From: EW11 sp035765635 | GTDB lineage: Bacteria; Verrucomicrobiota; Verrucomicrobiia; Opitutales; Opitutaceae | NCBI GenBank assembly: GCA_035765635.1 | Contig: DASTWZ010000038.1 | Coordinates: 67,667-131,666 of the forward strand | Length of the DNA stretch: 64,000 bases | Reading direction: 5' to 3' | Part shown: positions 54,057 through 61,730 of the stretch, piece by piece | Position numbering within the stretch: the first letter of the stretch is position 1 | Layout: each line of letters begins with the position of its first letter | Position numbers and translations under genes: made by a program | The notes under the pieces: model-generated | Database searches by the model: none | What the model was told of the DNA's origin: nothing | The model's input: the letters and a program-made list of their open reading frames with translations, nothing else

Positions 54057-54183
54057 GCGACCCGACGGGGTCAGACCCTAATGCCTGTAGTCAAGTGCCG
54101 CGGAGGTTAAACAACCCGCGAGCGCGAGATGCTATTACATGTAAATAACACTACAGACATTAGGGTCTGACCCCTTTTCTTGC
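54057..54183 (+). mobile_element. 127-bp palindromic element, copy B
   Basis: Identical over its full length to 48515-48641 and in the same orientation. It lies immediately after iorA, so copies A and B form direct repeats around the hxlR-ior cassette. It may also serve as the iorA terminator, because the outer arms end in CCCC then TTTT. Confidence 0.85.
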
Positions 54184-54363
54184 TTCCTTCGCGCCGCGAC
54201 AACAGCGCAACGCTGCGGATACAACGACGAGGCCCAAGCCCTGATCCAGTGGAACGATCAACAGCAATGATCGCGCGACGGCACGCTGCTGCTGCCGAAA
54301 TAAATTTATCGCCGATGGCGTATCCGGTCGCTGGCGAGGTGCCCCTCTTCATCCGCAGTATTG
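54184..54363. other. Gap between element B and permease stop
   Basis: This 180-base region has no gene on either strand and no terminator hairpin with a T run. Confidence 0.45.
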
Positions 54364-56973
54364 CTATTCTGTTCGTAACGCCACCATCGGGTCCATGTGC
54401 GCAGCGGCGCGTGCGGGTAAACAGCACGCCGCCACGGCCGCCGCCGCGAGGACCAGAGCGCCGCCCACCAGCGCTACGCTGTCGAGTGGCGGCACTTCAA
54501 AAAGCAAACTCGACATCAGTCGCGTCGTTGCGACGGCGCCCGCGAGACCTAGGCCAAGTCCGATCGCGACGAGTTTCATTCCGCCGACCACGGTCGAGCG
54601 CACCACTGTCTGTGGCAGGGCTCCGAGGGCAATCCGCAGTCCCAACTCGCGCGTTCGTTGCGAAACCGTGTATTCAACCACTCCATACAAACCGACCACG
54701 GCGAGAACGAGCGCGGTCGCGGTAAAACCGCCGAGAAGGAACAAAGTCATGCGCCGCTGGGCGATGGAGGCACTAATCACGTCGCTGAGTCGGCGAACGT
54801 TCGCCACCGGCTGCGCCGGGTCGATAGCCTGAATCGCCTGCCGGGCTGAAAGCCCGAGCCCTGACAGCGTCGCCTGCGCGCGAATCATGACGTAGCCGTT
54901 GCGAGAAGAATCTACCGCCGATTGCGAGCGGTAGACCATCGGCGCCGTCGTCGACTCGAGGCTGCGATTCCGAACGTTGCCCACCACACCGATGATCTGG
55001 AGTGGACTGCCGAAAACCGTGAGTGTGCGACCGAGTGGGTCTTCTCCCGGGAAATATTGGCGGGCGAATTCTTCGTTGATCACAACGCTGTTCACGTCTG
55101 TTTCCGCGTCCGAAAAAATTCGGCCCCCCTTCAATGGAATGGACAGTGCGGCGAAATATCCAGCCGTGCAGTTATCCTGATCGGCGATGTAGCCCTGTTC
55201 CGGGGCATTTTTTCGGCCGACGATTTGATAAAACCAATTTGAGAACGATCCTCCCATCGGCAAACTTCCGCAGACGGCGGCACGTTGCACGCCCGGGATC
55301 GCTTCAAGATTCTCCACGATCTGCTGGTAAAACCGAGCTCGCGCACCTGCGTTCGGATATTTCGCGTTCGGCAGAGAAACGGCCATGGTCAAAACCGGTT
55401 CGGCGTCGAAGCCGGGCGATACGCGCGAGAGGTTGTAGAAGCTGTGCAACAACAACCCCGCGCCCGCCAGCAGCAGCATCGCCATCGCAACTTCAGCCAC
55501 GATCAAAACACGACGCAGGCCCGCGCCTCGCCCGATGGCGCCGCCAGGCCCAGCGTATTTCAAAGCATCGGCGTGCGAGAGACGGGTGGTCTGCAGTGCT
55601 GGCACAAGTCCGAACACCAATCCCGTCACGAAACTGAGCACGAGCGTCGCAGCCATCACCTGACCATCAATCGTGATCTCCGACGAACGGCCGACGCGGG
55701 CCAGCGCGTCCGAGGCGCGAACGAGGTCCAGCAGACCGTAAGCGAAACCCAGTCCAGCCACTCCACCCAACAACCCGAGCAAGATACTCTCCGTCAACAG
55801 CTGCCGCATCACTCGGCTACGATTCGCACCCAAAGCGATGCGCAAGGCGATTTCGCGTTCTCGACCCGAAGCTTTGGCAAGCAGCAGATTGGCCACGTTC
55901 GCACAGGCAATGAGCAAGACCACGACGACGGCGGCAGCAAGGACGCCCAACATCGGTTTGATCGTGCGAGTCAATTGATCGCGTATCGGTACAACGGATA
56001 CAGTCCAGTTCTCCTTGTACCTCGGATAAAGCGACGCATTGCTCTCACGGATTTTTAAAATCTCCGCCTGAGCGGCAGCGACAGACACCCCCGATTTCAG
56101 GCGACCGATTACCCACAAATATTGAGCGTTGCGCATGGTGCGACGCGCCGGATCCACGGCTTCAGGTACGACAAACTCCACCTGGGGATCGGGGAGAAAC
56201 GCCGCCGGCAATACACCAATCACAGTGTAAGGCTCGCCGTTGAGCAGGACGGACTTTCCAACGATCTCGCGATCGCCTCCGAAGCGGCGCCGGAACAGTT
56301 CTTCCGTGAGCACCACGACTTTGTTATTTCCCGCGAGGTCTTCGTCAGGGACAAAGGTTCGGCCCACGATCGAATGCGCACGAAGCACGCGGAGTCCATC
56401 GGCAGTCATTCGCCATCCTGATATTCGCTCCGGGTCGCCGTTGCCTGTGATATTCAAATCGATCGGCCGATAGGCAGAAACGGCTTCGAAGGACGTCGCC
56501 TCGTCGCGCCAGTCGAAATACGTGCCGGGCGACACCAAATTATCGCGTACTTCCGTACGACTTTCCCAAATGTACACCAGCTGCCCCGCGTCGTCGTAGG
56601 GCAGCGGTTTCAACAGCAATCCGTTGAGCAAACTGAACATCGCGGTGTTCGCCCCCACGCCCAGCGCGAGCGTGATGACGGCGACGAGAGCAAATCCCGG
56701 CTTGCGCAGCAGCGTGCGCGCCGCGAATCGCAGATCCTGCAGCAACTGTTCGAGCCAGAGCCAAGAACGCTCGTCTCGCGCGCGCTCCTTGATCTGTTCC
56801 ACACCACCGAAACTCCGTTGCGCGGCGGTACGGGCATCTTCCTCGCTCATGCCGTTGCGACGATACTCCGCGGACTGGAGTTCGATGTGATGGGCGAACT
56901 CCTCCGCCATCTCAGCATCGAGTTTATCGCGACGAAAATAAGAGAATAACCGACGCAGTTGAAAAATGATCAT
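54364..56973 (-). CDS. ADOP-type MacB-like ABC permease
   Basis: An 869-aa permease of the acidobacterial duplicated orphan permease kind. An N-terminal cytoplasmic helix region (DKLDAEMAEEFAHHIELQSA) precedes the first membrane helix (FALVAVITLALGVGANTAMF), a MacB-type periplasmic domain and the first FtsX block of helices (about 280-450). A second copy of periplasmic domain and FtsX block (about 480-860, QRTRELGLRIALGALPQTVV) ends at MDPMVALRTE. The ATG at 56973 has GAGG nine bases upstream; 56988 would be a TTG. No ATPase gene is adjacent, as usual for ADOP. The paired PadR gene lies just upstream. Confidence 0.9.
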   Translation of the reverse strand: MIIFQLRRLFSYFRRDKLDAEMAEEFAHHIELQSAEYRRNGMSEEDARTAAQRSFGGVEQIKERARDERSWLWLEQLLQDLRFAARTLLRKPGFALVAVITLALGVGANTAMFSLLNGLLLKPLPYDDAGQLVYIWESRTEVRDNLVSPGTYFDWRDEATSFEAVSAYRPIDLNITGNGDPERISGWRMTADGLRVLRAHSIVGRTFVPDEDLAGNNKVVVLTEELFRRRFGGDREIVGKSVLLNGEPYTVIGVLPAAFLPDPQVEFVVPEAVDPARRTMRNAQYLWVIGRLKSGVSVAAAQAEILKIRESNASLYPRYKENWTVSVVPIRDQLTRTIKPMLGVLAAAVVVVLLIACANVANLLLAKASGREREIALRIALGANRSRVMRQLLTESILLGLLGGVAGLGFAYGLLDLVRASDALARVGRSSEITIDGQVMAATLVLSFVTGLVFGLVPALQTTRLSHADALKYAGPGGAIGRGAGLRRVLIVAEVAMAMLLLAGAGLLLHSFYNLSRVSPGFDAEPVLTMAVSLPNAKYPNAGARARFYQQIVENLEAIPGVQRAAVCGSLPMGGSFSNWFYQIVGRKNAPEQGYIADQDNCTAGYFAALSIPLKGGRIFSDAETDVNSVVINEEFARQYFPGEDPLGRTLTVFGSPLQIIGVVGNVRNRSLESTTAPMVYRSQSAVDSSRNGYVMIRAQATLSGLGLSARQAIQAIDPAQPVANVRRLSDVISASIAQRRMTLFLLGGFTATALVLAVVGLYGVVEYTVSQRTRELGLRIALGALPQTVVRSTVVGGMKLVAIGLGLGLAGAVATTRLMSSLLFEVPPLDSVALVGGALVLAAAAVAACCLPARAAAHMDPMVALRTE

Positions 56974-57002
56974 GGCAAAACGCCTCAATTCAGGAGCGAT
57001 GA

Positions 57003-57341
57003 CTAGGCGTGGCTCAGCACCGTGTTAATCGCGGCCGATACACGGACCCAATTGTTCGTTTCACCGGCGAGATGCTTTCGCCCCGTGGCGGTGATTTCAT
57101 AAAACCGCGCTTTGCGATTGTTCTCTGAGAGTCCCCACTCGGCTTTGATCCAGCCCTTGTGCTCGAGCCGGTAAATCGCGGGGTACAAAGAGCCCTGCTC
57201 AACTTGCAGCACATGACCTGACATTTGCCGGATCCGCACCGAAATCCCGAAGCCGTGCATCGGCTGATGCTGGAGCGATTTTAAGATCAACATATCCAGT
57301 GTGCCCTGAAGCAGCTCTGGAGACTCGGAGGATTTAGCCAT
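57003..57341 (-). CDS. PadR-family transcriptional regulator
   Basis: A 112-aa winged-helix regulator of the short PadR subfamily (LLQGTLDMLILKSLQHQPMH, then QGSLYPAIYRLEHKGWIKAE and a C-terminal helix for dimerisation). It is the usual partner of ADOP permeases. It lies 29 bases before the permease gene on the same strand, so it is cotranscribed with it. Two identical-pattern 17-bp palindromes upstream are its likely autoregulatory operators. Confidence 0.93.
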   Translation of the reverse strand: MAKSSESPELLQGTLDMLILKSLQHQPMHGFGISVRIRQMSGHVLQVEQGSLYPAIYRLEHKGWIKAEWGLSENNRKARFYEITATGRKHLAGETNNWVRVSAAINTVLSHA

Positions 57342-57345
57342 GCTC

Positions 57346-57362
57346 TCCTAGATGCGCTAGGA
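57346..57362. promoter_or_regulatory. PadR operator O1
   Basis: TCCTAG-ATGCG-CTAGGA is a perfect 6+6 palindrome with a 5-base centre, starting 5 bases upstream of the padR start codon. It has the same pattern as O2, 39 bases away centre to centre. Confidence 0.78.
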
Positions 57363-57384
57363 GTGCGTCACGTCAAGGGCTTAT

Positions 57385-57401
57385 TCCTAGGACATCTAGG
57401 A
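57385..57401. promoter_or_regulatory. PadR operator O2
   Basis: TCCTAG-GACAT-CTAGGA is the second copy of the palindrome. The padR promoter probably lies between or over the two sites. Confidence 0.78.
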
Positions 57402-57536
57402 AAGACGCTCCGCCGCGCGCCGCACGCTACTACGCAGCCTCGGCGCGCGTAGGAGACAGCCCTTCACGCTACGCGACAAAAGAGGTCCGTGACGAAAACG
57501 TGCCCGGTGCCTCGGTGTAGAGTCGACGGCCCAACG
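57402..57536. other. Intergenic, nothing recognised
   Basis: The short spacer between O2 and the next possible gene shows no coding frame and no hairpin. Confidence 0.4.
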
Positions 57537-57854
57537 TTAGATGGCTCTTTGCTGCCCCCAATTCTTCGAAAGATGCGTAGAAGTATATTCGAGGACGCGC
57601 AATTGCCCACGGCGCCAGAGCGCTTCGGGAAAGAACCAAATGTCCTGAGGCACATCCTGGAGAAATGCGGCACCGTCTCGTGCTTCAGGAGCGCCTGGTG
57701 CAAGTGGGCTCCGCATGATGAGTGCCGCATATTCCAAACCTCGTGCTGCCGTCAGCAATTCTGGCACGCCTTTATCAACCGCTGAAAAAGCAAGAAGCGG
57801 AGTGCTTAAAAGCAGCAGGTATGCCCGGTGAAGAAATGCGCTGGGCACACGCAT
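57537..57854 (-). CDS. Possible small exported protein
   Basis: A 105-aa frame with a signal-like N-terminus (RAYLLLLSTPLLAFSAV) and a mixed body of no known family. The ATG has AGGA 10 bases upstream. Support is modest: one start, one hydrophobic leader, and no overlap with a better gene. It lies on the backbone side of the tRNA fragment. Confidence 0.4.
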   Translation of the reverse strand: MRVPSAFLHRAYLLLLSTPLLAFSAVDKGVPELLTAARGLEYAALIMRSPLAPGAPEARDGAAFLQDVPQDIWFFPEALWRRGQLRVLEYTSTHLSKNWGQQRAI

Positions 57855-57924
57855 CGGCTAAAAATCCTGCCTATGGAAAAGTAGCCAATTCCAAAATGGG
57901 CAGTAGGAACTGCCCTCCCCTGAA

Positions 57925-58020
57925 CTAATCAGATTTTGTGGCGCGCCCGATGAGGATCCCTGCCAAAACACCGACACCTGCAGCAACTCCAATGGCGATG
58001 TACAGGGCCGTAGGAACCAT
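57925..58020 (-). CDS. Possible 31-aa single-span membrane peptide
   Basis: The frame encodes MVPTALYIAIGVAAGVGVLA followed by GILIGRATKSD: one clear transmembrane helix with a basic C-terminus. GGAG lies 13 bases upstream, which is far for a ribosome-binding site. It is next to the frame at 57537-57854 on the same strand. It is too short to be sure. Confidence 0.4.
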   Translation of the reverse strand: MVPTALYIAIGVAAGVGVLAGILIGRATKSD

Positions 58021-58071
58021 CGCGCTGGTTCAACTCCAGCCGTCGGAGCAGTTGTCCTGCCTGAAAATGGA

Positions 58072-58102
58072 GAAGGCCGACTACTTTGCGTAATCGGCCT
58101 TC
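58072..58102 (-). terminator. Probable native terminator of the disrupted tRNA-Met
   Basis: GAAGGCCGA and TCGGCCTTC form a perfect 9-bp stem directly after the tRNA 3' end on the minus strand, followed by a weak T-rich stretch (CTCCATTTT). Its place right after CCA supports the idea that this side is the original chromosome. Confidence 0.55.
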
Positions 58103-58103
58103 A

Positions 58104-58148
58104 TGGGTGCAGGGGCTGGATTTGAACCAGCGACCTTCAGGTTATGAG
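58104..58148 (-). other. 3' fragment of tRNA-Met(CAU): attachment-site duplication
   Basis: On the minus strand the sequence runs from the anticodon loop CTCATAA through the 3' anticodon stem CCTGA, variable loop AGGTC, T arm GCTGG-TTCAAAT-CCAGC, acceptor strand CCCTGCA and a CCA end. The 5' half is missing: upstream of the loop is TTGCC, which cannot pair with CCTGA. The break at the anticodon loop and the integrase 150 bases away make this an att half site. The base before CCA reads C, which is unusual for tRNA-Met. Confidence 0.8.
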
Positions 58149-58302
58149 GGCAACTTCGACCTCCCGCACCCTCAAGCAGTTAACCCCACTTTGGGGGCAT
58201 GTTTGGCGTAATGTTTGGCTACCGTGATTTCGGGAGGTGCTGCCCGTTGCCCGCAGTTGCACCAGGTCGCAAAACCTCAACGCAACAAAGGAGAGCAACG
58301 TC

Positions 58303-59700
58303 ATGGCATTGGAACTACGTTATCCACGCAGCAAATGGTGGTATGGTCGGGTCGCGATCGGTGATCGCCGGATTCTGAAGAACCTCGCGGTGGAAGTCCG
58401 CGGCACCGTCCCGCCCACGCTGACCGAACTCGGCGACATGGCTTTTGAGCGCACGCGCGCGAAGGCGCAGGCCGCCCTCGAAAAACTCCAACTCGACCTA
58501 AAGCGACGCAGCAGCGCGGAAGAGCTGGTGCAGACGATCCACGAGATTCGCACGGGTTCGCGGGTCAGCTCGATCCCGCTGGCGGAGATCGGCCCCCGCT
58601 GGTGCGCGGTCCTGCGCCGCCGGCCGCTGAGCGCCAGCTACCAGAAACAGAAGGTCGCCTGCATCGAGCGGTTCATCCGCTTCGCGAAGAAAACCTCCCC
58701 GTCGCTCTACGAAATGGCGCAAATCCAGGCTCCGCTGGCCAACGCGTTTTGCCGGGCGGAGCTGGCGCGCGGCGTCGCCGCCAAGACCTACAACCACACG
58801 CTCATTCACCTGCGCTCGGTGTTTCACGTGCTGCGCAAGGAGGCGGGCATCGCCGAGAATCCGTTCGCGGCCATCCCGCTCCAGGACGGCGAGACGGTTT
58901 TCCGCAAGCCGTTCTCGGTCGAGGAACTCTCGTTGCTCGAAGAAAAGGCCAAGGCCGATCCCTTCATCTATCCGCTCATCGTGACGGGCATGTGCACCGC
59001 GATGCGGCGGGGCGATTGCTGCACGCTGCTGCGTAGCTCGGTCGATCTCGAAGGGGGCTTCGTGACGGTGAAGACCGCGAAGACCGGTGAGACGGTGCAA
59101 ATCCCGATCTTCCCGCTCCTGCGCAGCGTGCTCGAAAAGGCGCTGGCGAAACCGGCGCCCCGTCCACCCTTCTACGTCTTCCCGGAGCTGGAGGCACACT
59201 ACCGGCTCAACGCGGATCATCTCACCGACCGCGTGCGTCGGGTGATGAAGGCGGCGGGCTTCTTCAATCCGAAAGACGAGACGCAGCAGCCGACGCGCGG
59301 CGCGGTGCAACAGGACCGCGAGCACGGGCTGCGCAAGGCGTCGCTCCGCGATTTCCATTCGTTCCGCGTCACGTGGGTGACGGTGGCGCTCACGGCCGGC
59401 GTGCCGCTGGAGATCGTGCAGAAGGTCACCGGGCATCGCACGACGGCGATCGTGCTCAAGCACTACTTCCAACCCGGGCGGGAAGAGTTTCGGCGCACCC
59501 TCGCGGGCAAGCTGCCCGCCCTGCTGGGCGACCGCTCGGCGCAGCCGGCGGAGGCCTTCAATCTCGGCGAACTGCGGGCCAAGCTTGTCGCCATGGAGAA
59601 TACGACGTGGCGGCACATCCGGAACGATTTGCTGCGCCGCCTTCCCGCCGAAAAGAATGTGACGCCACTGGCGTTGCCCAAATCCGCCTTCGCCGCCTGA
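58303..59700 (+). CDS. int: Tyrosine-family site-specific integrase
   Basis: A 465-aa integrase. The ATG at 58303 has GGAG nine bases upstream; a start at 58237 lacks this. The SAM-like core-binding domain lies at about residues 95-185. The catalytic domain shows all key residues: R235 (MCTAMRRGD), K260 (TAKTG), H352 and R355 (HSFR), H378 (GHRT) and the nucleophile Y388 (KHYFQ). It should integrate and excise the island at the tRNA-Met site next to it. The long charged C-terminal tail past residue 400 is unusual. Confidence 0.95.
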   Translation: MALELRYPRSKWWYGRVAIGDRRILKNLAVEVRGTVPPTLTELGDMAFERTRAKAQAALEKLQLDLKRRSSAEELVQTIHEIRTGSRVSSIPLAEIGPRWCAVLRRRPLSASYQKQKVACIERFIRFAKKTSPSLYEMAQIQAPLANAFCRAELARGVAAKTYNHTLIHLRSVFHVLRKEAGIAENPFAAIPLQDGETVFRKPFSVEELSLLEEKAKADPFIYPLIVTGMCTAMRRGDCCTLLRSSVDLEGGFVTVKTAKTGETVQIPIFPLLRSVLEKALAKPAPRPPFYVFPELEAHYRLNADHLTDRVRRVMKAAGFFNPKDETQQPTRGAVQQDREHGLRKASLRDFHSFRVTWVTVALTAGVPLEIVQKVTGHRTTAIVLKHYFQPGREEFRRTLAGKLPALLGDRSAQPAEAFNLGELRAKLVAMENTTWRHIRNDLLRRLPAEKNVTPLALPKSAFAA

Positions 59701-59712
59701 TGGGGGCGCCGA

Positions 59713-60633
59713 CTACAGCCCGAGTCGCTTCCGGAGCTGCTCCTCGGCCGCGCGTCGTTTCGCCGCGTCCATTTTCCGCAGATTGTAGAGTTTCCACTGC
59801 GGTCCGGGCAGGCGTTCGACGCCGGGAAGGCCGAGCAGCTCCCACTTGGGCGCCAGTCGTTTCATCGAGAGCAGAAACTCGCGCTCGGCGGCGGTAAGGT
59901 CCGCGTTGATCCGTTCGATCAGCCGCTCGCGCGTGTCTTCCAGCACCGCGAGCGGCACCGGATCAAGGGTCATGCCCTCGAACTGGTCGGCGAAGACCTG
60001 CTTCAGATCCTTCCGATTCGGCGTGAGCAGTTCGCTCATCGGCCGGTCGTGGCTCGCCAGAAACACCACGAACGCGCGGCGAATGTCGTCGGTGATGCCC
60101 TCGGCCTGAAAGAGGCCATGCACGTCGAACAGATCGCGCGGGTGTTGGCGGTCGAGCGCGGCGCACAGTTTGCCCCCGAACAAATCCGGCAGCGACACGA
60201 CACGCATCGTCGCCGAGCGGCCGAACAGCTCGACCGCCTTGGGCGAAAGGGTGAGTTCTGTCGTCGGATGCAGCGTGCCACGCAGCACGGTGTTGGGCTC
60301 GATCTTCACCTCGGCCCCGTCCGCGGCACGCACGGTCAGCTTAACCAGAAACTTGTCGCTGACGCTGCGATGCTCCCGGACCTGCACGCTGGGCATCGCC
60401 CGGCGGATTTTGGCCGCGATGCGTTGGAGCGCGGCGTCGATGCCCTGCAACGTCGTCGCGCGATCTTCGACCGGCAGGTAGACCAAATCGATGTCCACCG
60501 ACAGGCGCGGGAAATCGCGCACGAAGAAATTGATCGCGGTGCCGCCCTTGAGCGCGAAGCAGGCCTCGGCGTTCACGAAGGGCATGACCTGCACGAGCAG
60601 GTCGGCTTGTCGGAAGAACCGCGTTTCTCTCAT
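59713..60633 (-). CDS. abiEii: AbiEii/AbiGii-type nucleotidyltransferase toxin
   Basis: A 306-aa toxin of the AbiE abortive-infection / type IV-like toxin-antitoxin system. The DNA polymerase-beta-like nucleotidyltransferase motif is present: G30-G-T32, then R43-L-S-V-D47-I-D49, whose acidic pair binds metal. Later conserved parts include LPDLFGGKLCAALDRQHPRD (about 148-167). It starts at 60633, overlapping the antitoxin stop by four bases (ATGA), so translation is coupled. Related toxins modify tRNA ends. It lies 12 bases past the integrase gene, convergent with it. Confidence 0.9.
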   Translation of the reverse strand: MRETRFFRQADLLVQVMPFVNAEACFALKGGTAINFFVRDFPRLSVDIDLVYLPVEDRATTLQGIDAALQRIAAKIRRAMPSVQVREHRSVSDKFLVKLTVRAADGAEVKIEPNTVLRGTLHPTTELTLSPKAVELFGRSATMRVVSLPDLFGGKLCAALDRQHPRDLFDVHGLFQAEGITDDIRRAFVVFLASHDRPMSELLTPNRKDLKQVFADQFEGMTLDPVPLAVLEDTRERLIERINADLTAAEREFLLSMKRLAPKWELLGLPGVERLPGPQWKLYNLRKMDAAKRRAAEEQLRKRLGL

Positions 60634-61421
60634 GGGGCGTCGGCCGGAGTTTCGACCGTAACCGGAACGGTGATCAGGTATTTTGGATCGAGGCGTCCCC
60701 CCGGGACGAGCACGCGCTTGCCGCTGCCGAGCGAAACCTTGGTCAGGTCGAGTTGCTTGAACCACGGATGCGCCTGTTTCTCGGCGAGGTGGAGAAAAAG
60801 GCGCTTTACCTTGATCGAGGCGCACGCCTCCAGGAGCGACTGCACCACCTCGGATCGCAGCGTGCCGAATCCTTCGAAAACGAGGTTGGCGTGTTCGTAG
60901 CCCGCCCCGTCCAACGTCAGATCGTGCAGGAATTCGAGCGCGGCGCGCTCCGGCGCGGAGACCGTCACGGTGAGGGCTCCTTCCCGGTGTTCGCGCAACC
61001 CGAGTTCTTGGGGCAGGAAGTTTGTGCTGACGTGGCGGACGCGACTGAACCAAGGCAGACCCTTGAACCAGGCGGGCAGCCGTTCGCCGGCGCGGCTGAA
61101 AAGATAGACGGGATAGGCGTCACCCAACGGAAGAAAATGGGCGAGGCCGGAGAGTTCCAACGCGGTGCGCCCGCCGGGATGGAGCAACTTCGATTTCTGC
61201 TGGAGCCCGAAAACCGCGCCGAGCCAAGCCGGCGTCTCCGGTTGAACCGTAAAAGCTCCCTCGCCGACGCGATGCAGCCAGCCGGAGTTGACGTAGTAGT
61301 TGGCCAGTCGACTTGAGATGCCTTGGCCTTTGAGCCAAGCCGTGGTGAGCACCGCGCCGGCCGGGGCGGTGGTCAACCGTTGGTTTAATTTCTGTCGCTC
61401 TGATCCAGTATCTCTAGTCAT
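60630..61421 (-). CDS. abiEi: AbiEi-family antitoxin
   Basis: A 263-aa antitoxin. An N-terminal winged helix (TTAWLKGQGISSRLANYYVN, about 25-45) binds the operator, and a larger C-terminal domain (about 75-250) follows. Its stop codon overlaps the toxin start, the standard antitoxin-toxin order. Characterised AbiEi proteins repress their own operon by binding inverted repeats. The inverted repeats at 61455-61506 fit this. Confidence 0.88.
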   Translation of the reverse strand: MTRDTGSERQKLNQRLTTAPAGAVLTTAWLKGQGISSRLANYYVNSGWLHRVGEGAFTVQPETPAWLGAVFGLQQKSKLLHPGGRTALELSGLAHFLPLGDAYPVYLFSRAGERLPAWFKGLPWFSRVRHVSTNFLPQELGLREHREGALTVTVSAPERAALEFLHDLTLDGAGYEHANLVFEGFGTLRSEVVQSLLEACASIKVKRLFLHLAEKQAHPWFKQLDLTKVSLGSGKRVLVPGGRLDPKYLITVPVTVETPADAP

Positions 61422-61454
61422 ATCCGCAACGGACTAAACCGAAAGGTTCATCCC

Positions 61455-61506
61455 GTTGCAGATAAAACAAGCGGACCTAGTTTTATTTGCAACAACTTAA
61501 ACTAGG
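61455..61506. promoter_or_regulatory. Overlapping inverted repeats upstream of abiEi
   Basis: Repeat 1: GTTGCAGATAAAAC (61455-61468) and GTTTTATTTGCAAC (61480-61493), one mismatch. Repeat 2: CCTAGTTT (61476-61483) and AAACTAGG (61499-61506), perfect, overlapping the right arm of repeat 1. They begin 34 bases upstream of the abiEi start and are the likely AbiEi autoregulatory sites. Confidence 0.7.
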
Positions 61507-61522
61507 CCGTGAAGCTTGGCGT

Positions 61523-61568
61523 GTTACGTTTTCACGCCACTTTCGTGCAAGTGAGGTGAAAACGTAAC
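61523..61568. repeat. 46-bp near-perfect palindrome
   Basis: GTTACGTTTTCAC and GTGAAAACGTAAC are perfect 13-bp outer arms. Inside, CACTT and AAGTG pair around TCGTGC, separated from the outer arms by two-base mismatched steps (GC and AG). There is no T run, so it is not a simple terminator. It lies between the abiE operators and the radC terminator. Confidence 0.8.
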
Positions 61569-61602
61569 TCCCTCCATCCGTCTACCGTGCGGCCGGCGTG
61601 GG

Positions 61603-61639
61603 CAAAAAAATACCGCCCCGGTGGCCCCCGGGGCGGCTG
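61603..61639 (-). terminator. Second terminator downstream of radC-like gene
   Basis: On the minus strand a GC-rich stem (CCGCCCC / GGGGCGG, extended by CGG/CCG) is followed by TATTTTTTT. It stands 79 bases past the radC-like stop and shields the abiE promoter region. Confidence 0.8.
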
Positions 61640-61702
61640 GCCCGTGCGCGTGAACATCACGCCGCGCAGGCATGAGTCAATGCACGGATTCGTGGGTCTT
61701 GT

Positions 61703-61730
61703 CCAAAAAAAAGGGCCTCACAAGAGGCCC
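61703..61730 (-). terminator. Terminator overlapping radC-like stop codon
   Basis: On the minus strand GGGCCTC-TTGT-GAGGCCC is followed by eight T. The 5' arm is the last coding sequence (Gly-Leu-Leu) and the TGA stop falls at the loop, so the terminator is built into the end of the gene. Confidence 0.82.

Noticed and set aside
58104..58148. Intact tRNA or tmRNA gene
   Set aside because: The 5' half, D arm and 5' anticodon stem are missing and no tmRNA tag sequence is present, so it is a fragment at an attachment site.
59713..61053. Longer 446-aa version of the AbiEii toxin
   Set aside because: The extra N-terminal residues are Arg/Pro-rich and antitoxin-gene sequence in the wrong frame; the ATG at 60633 overlaps the antitoxin stop in the standard way.
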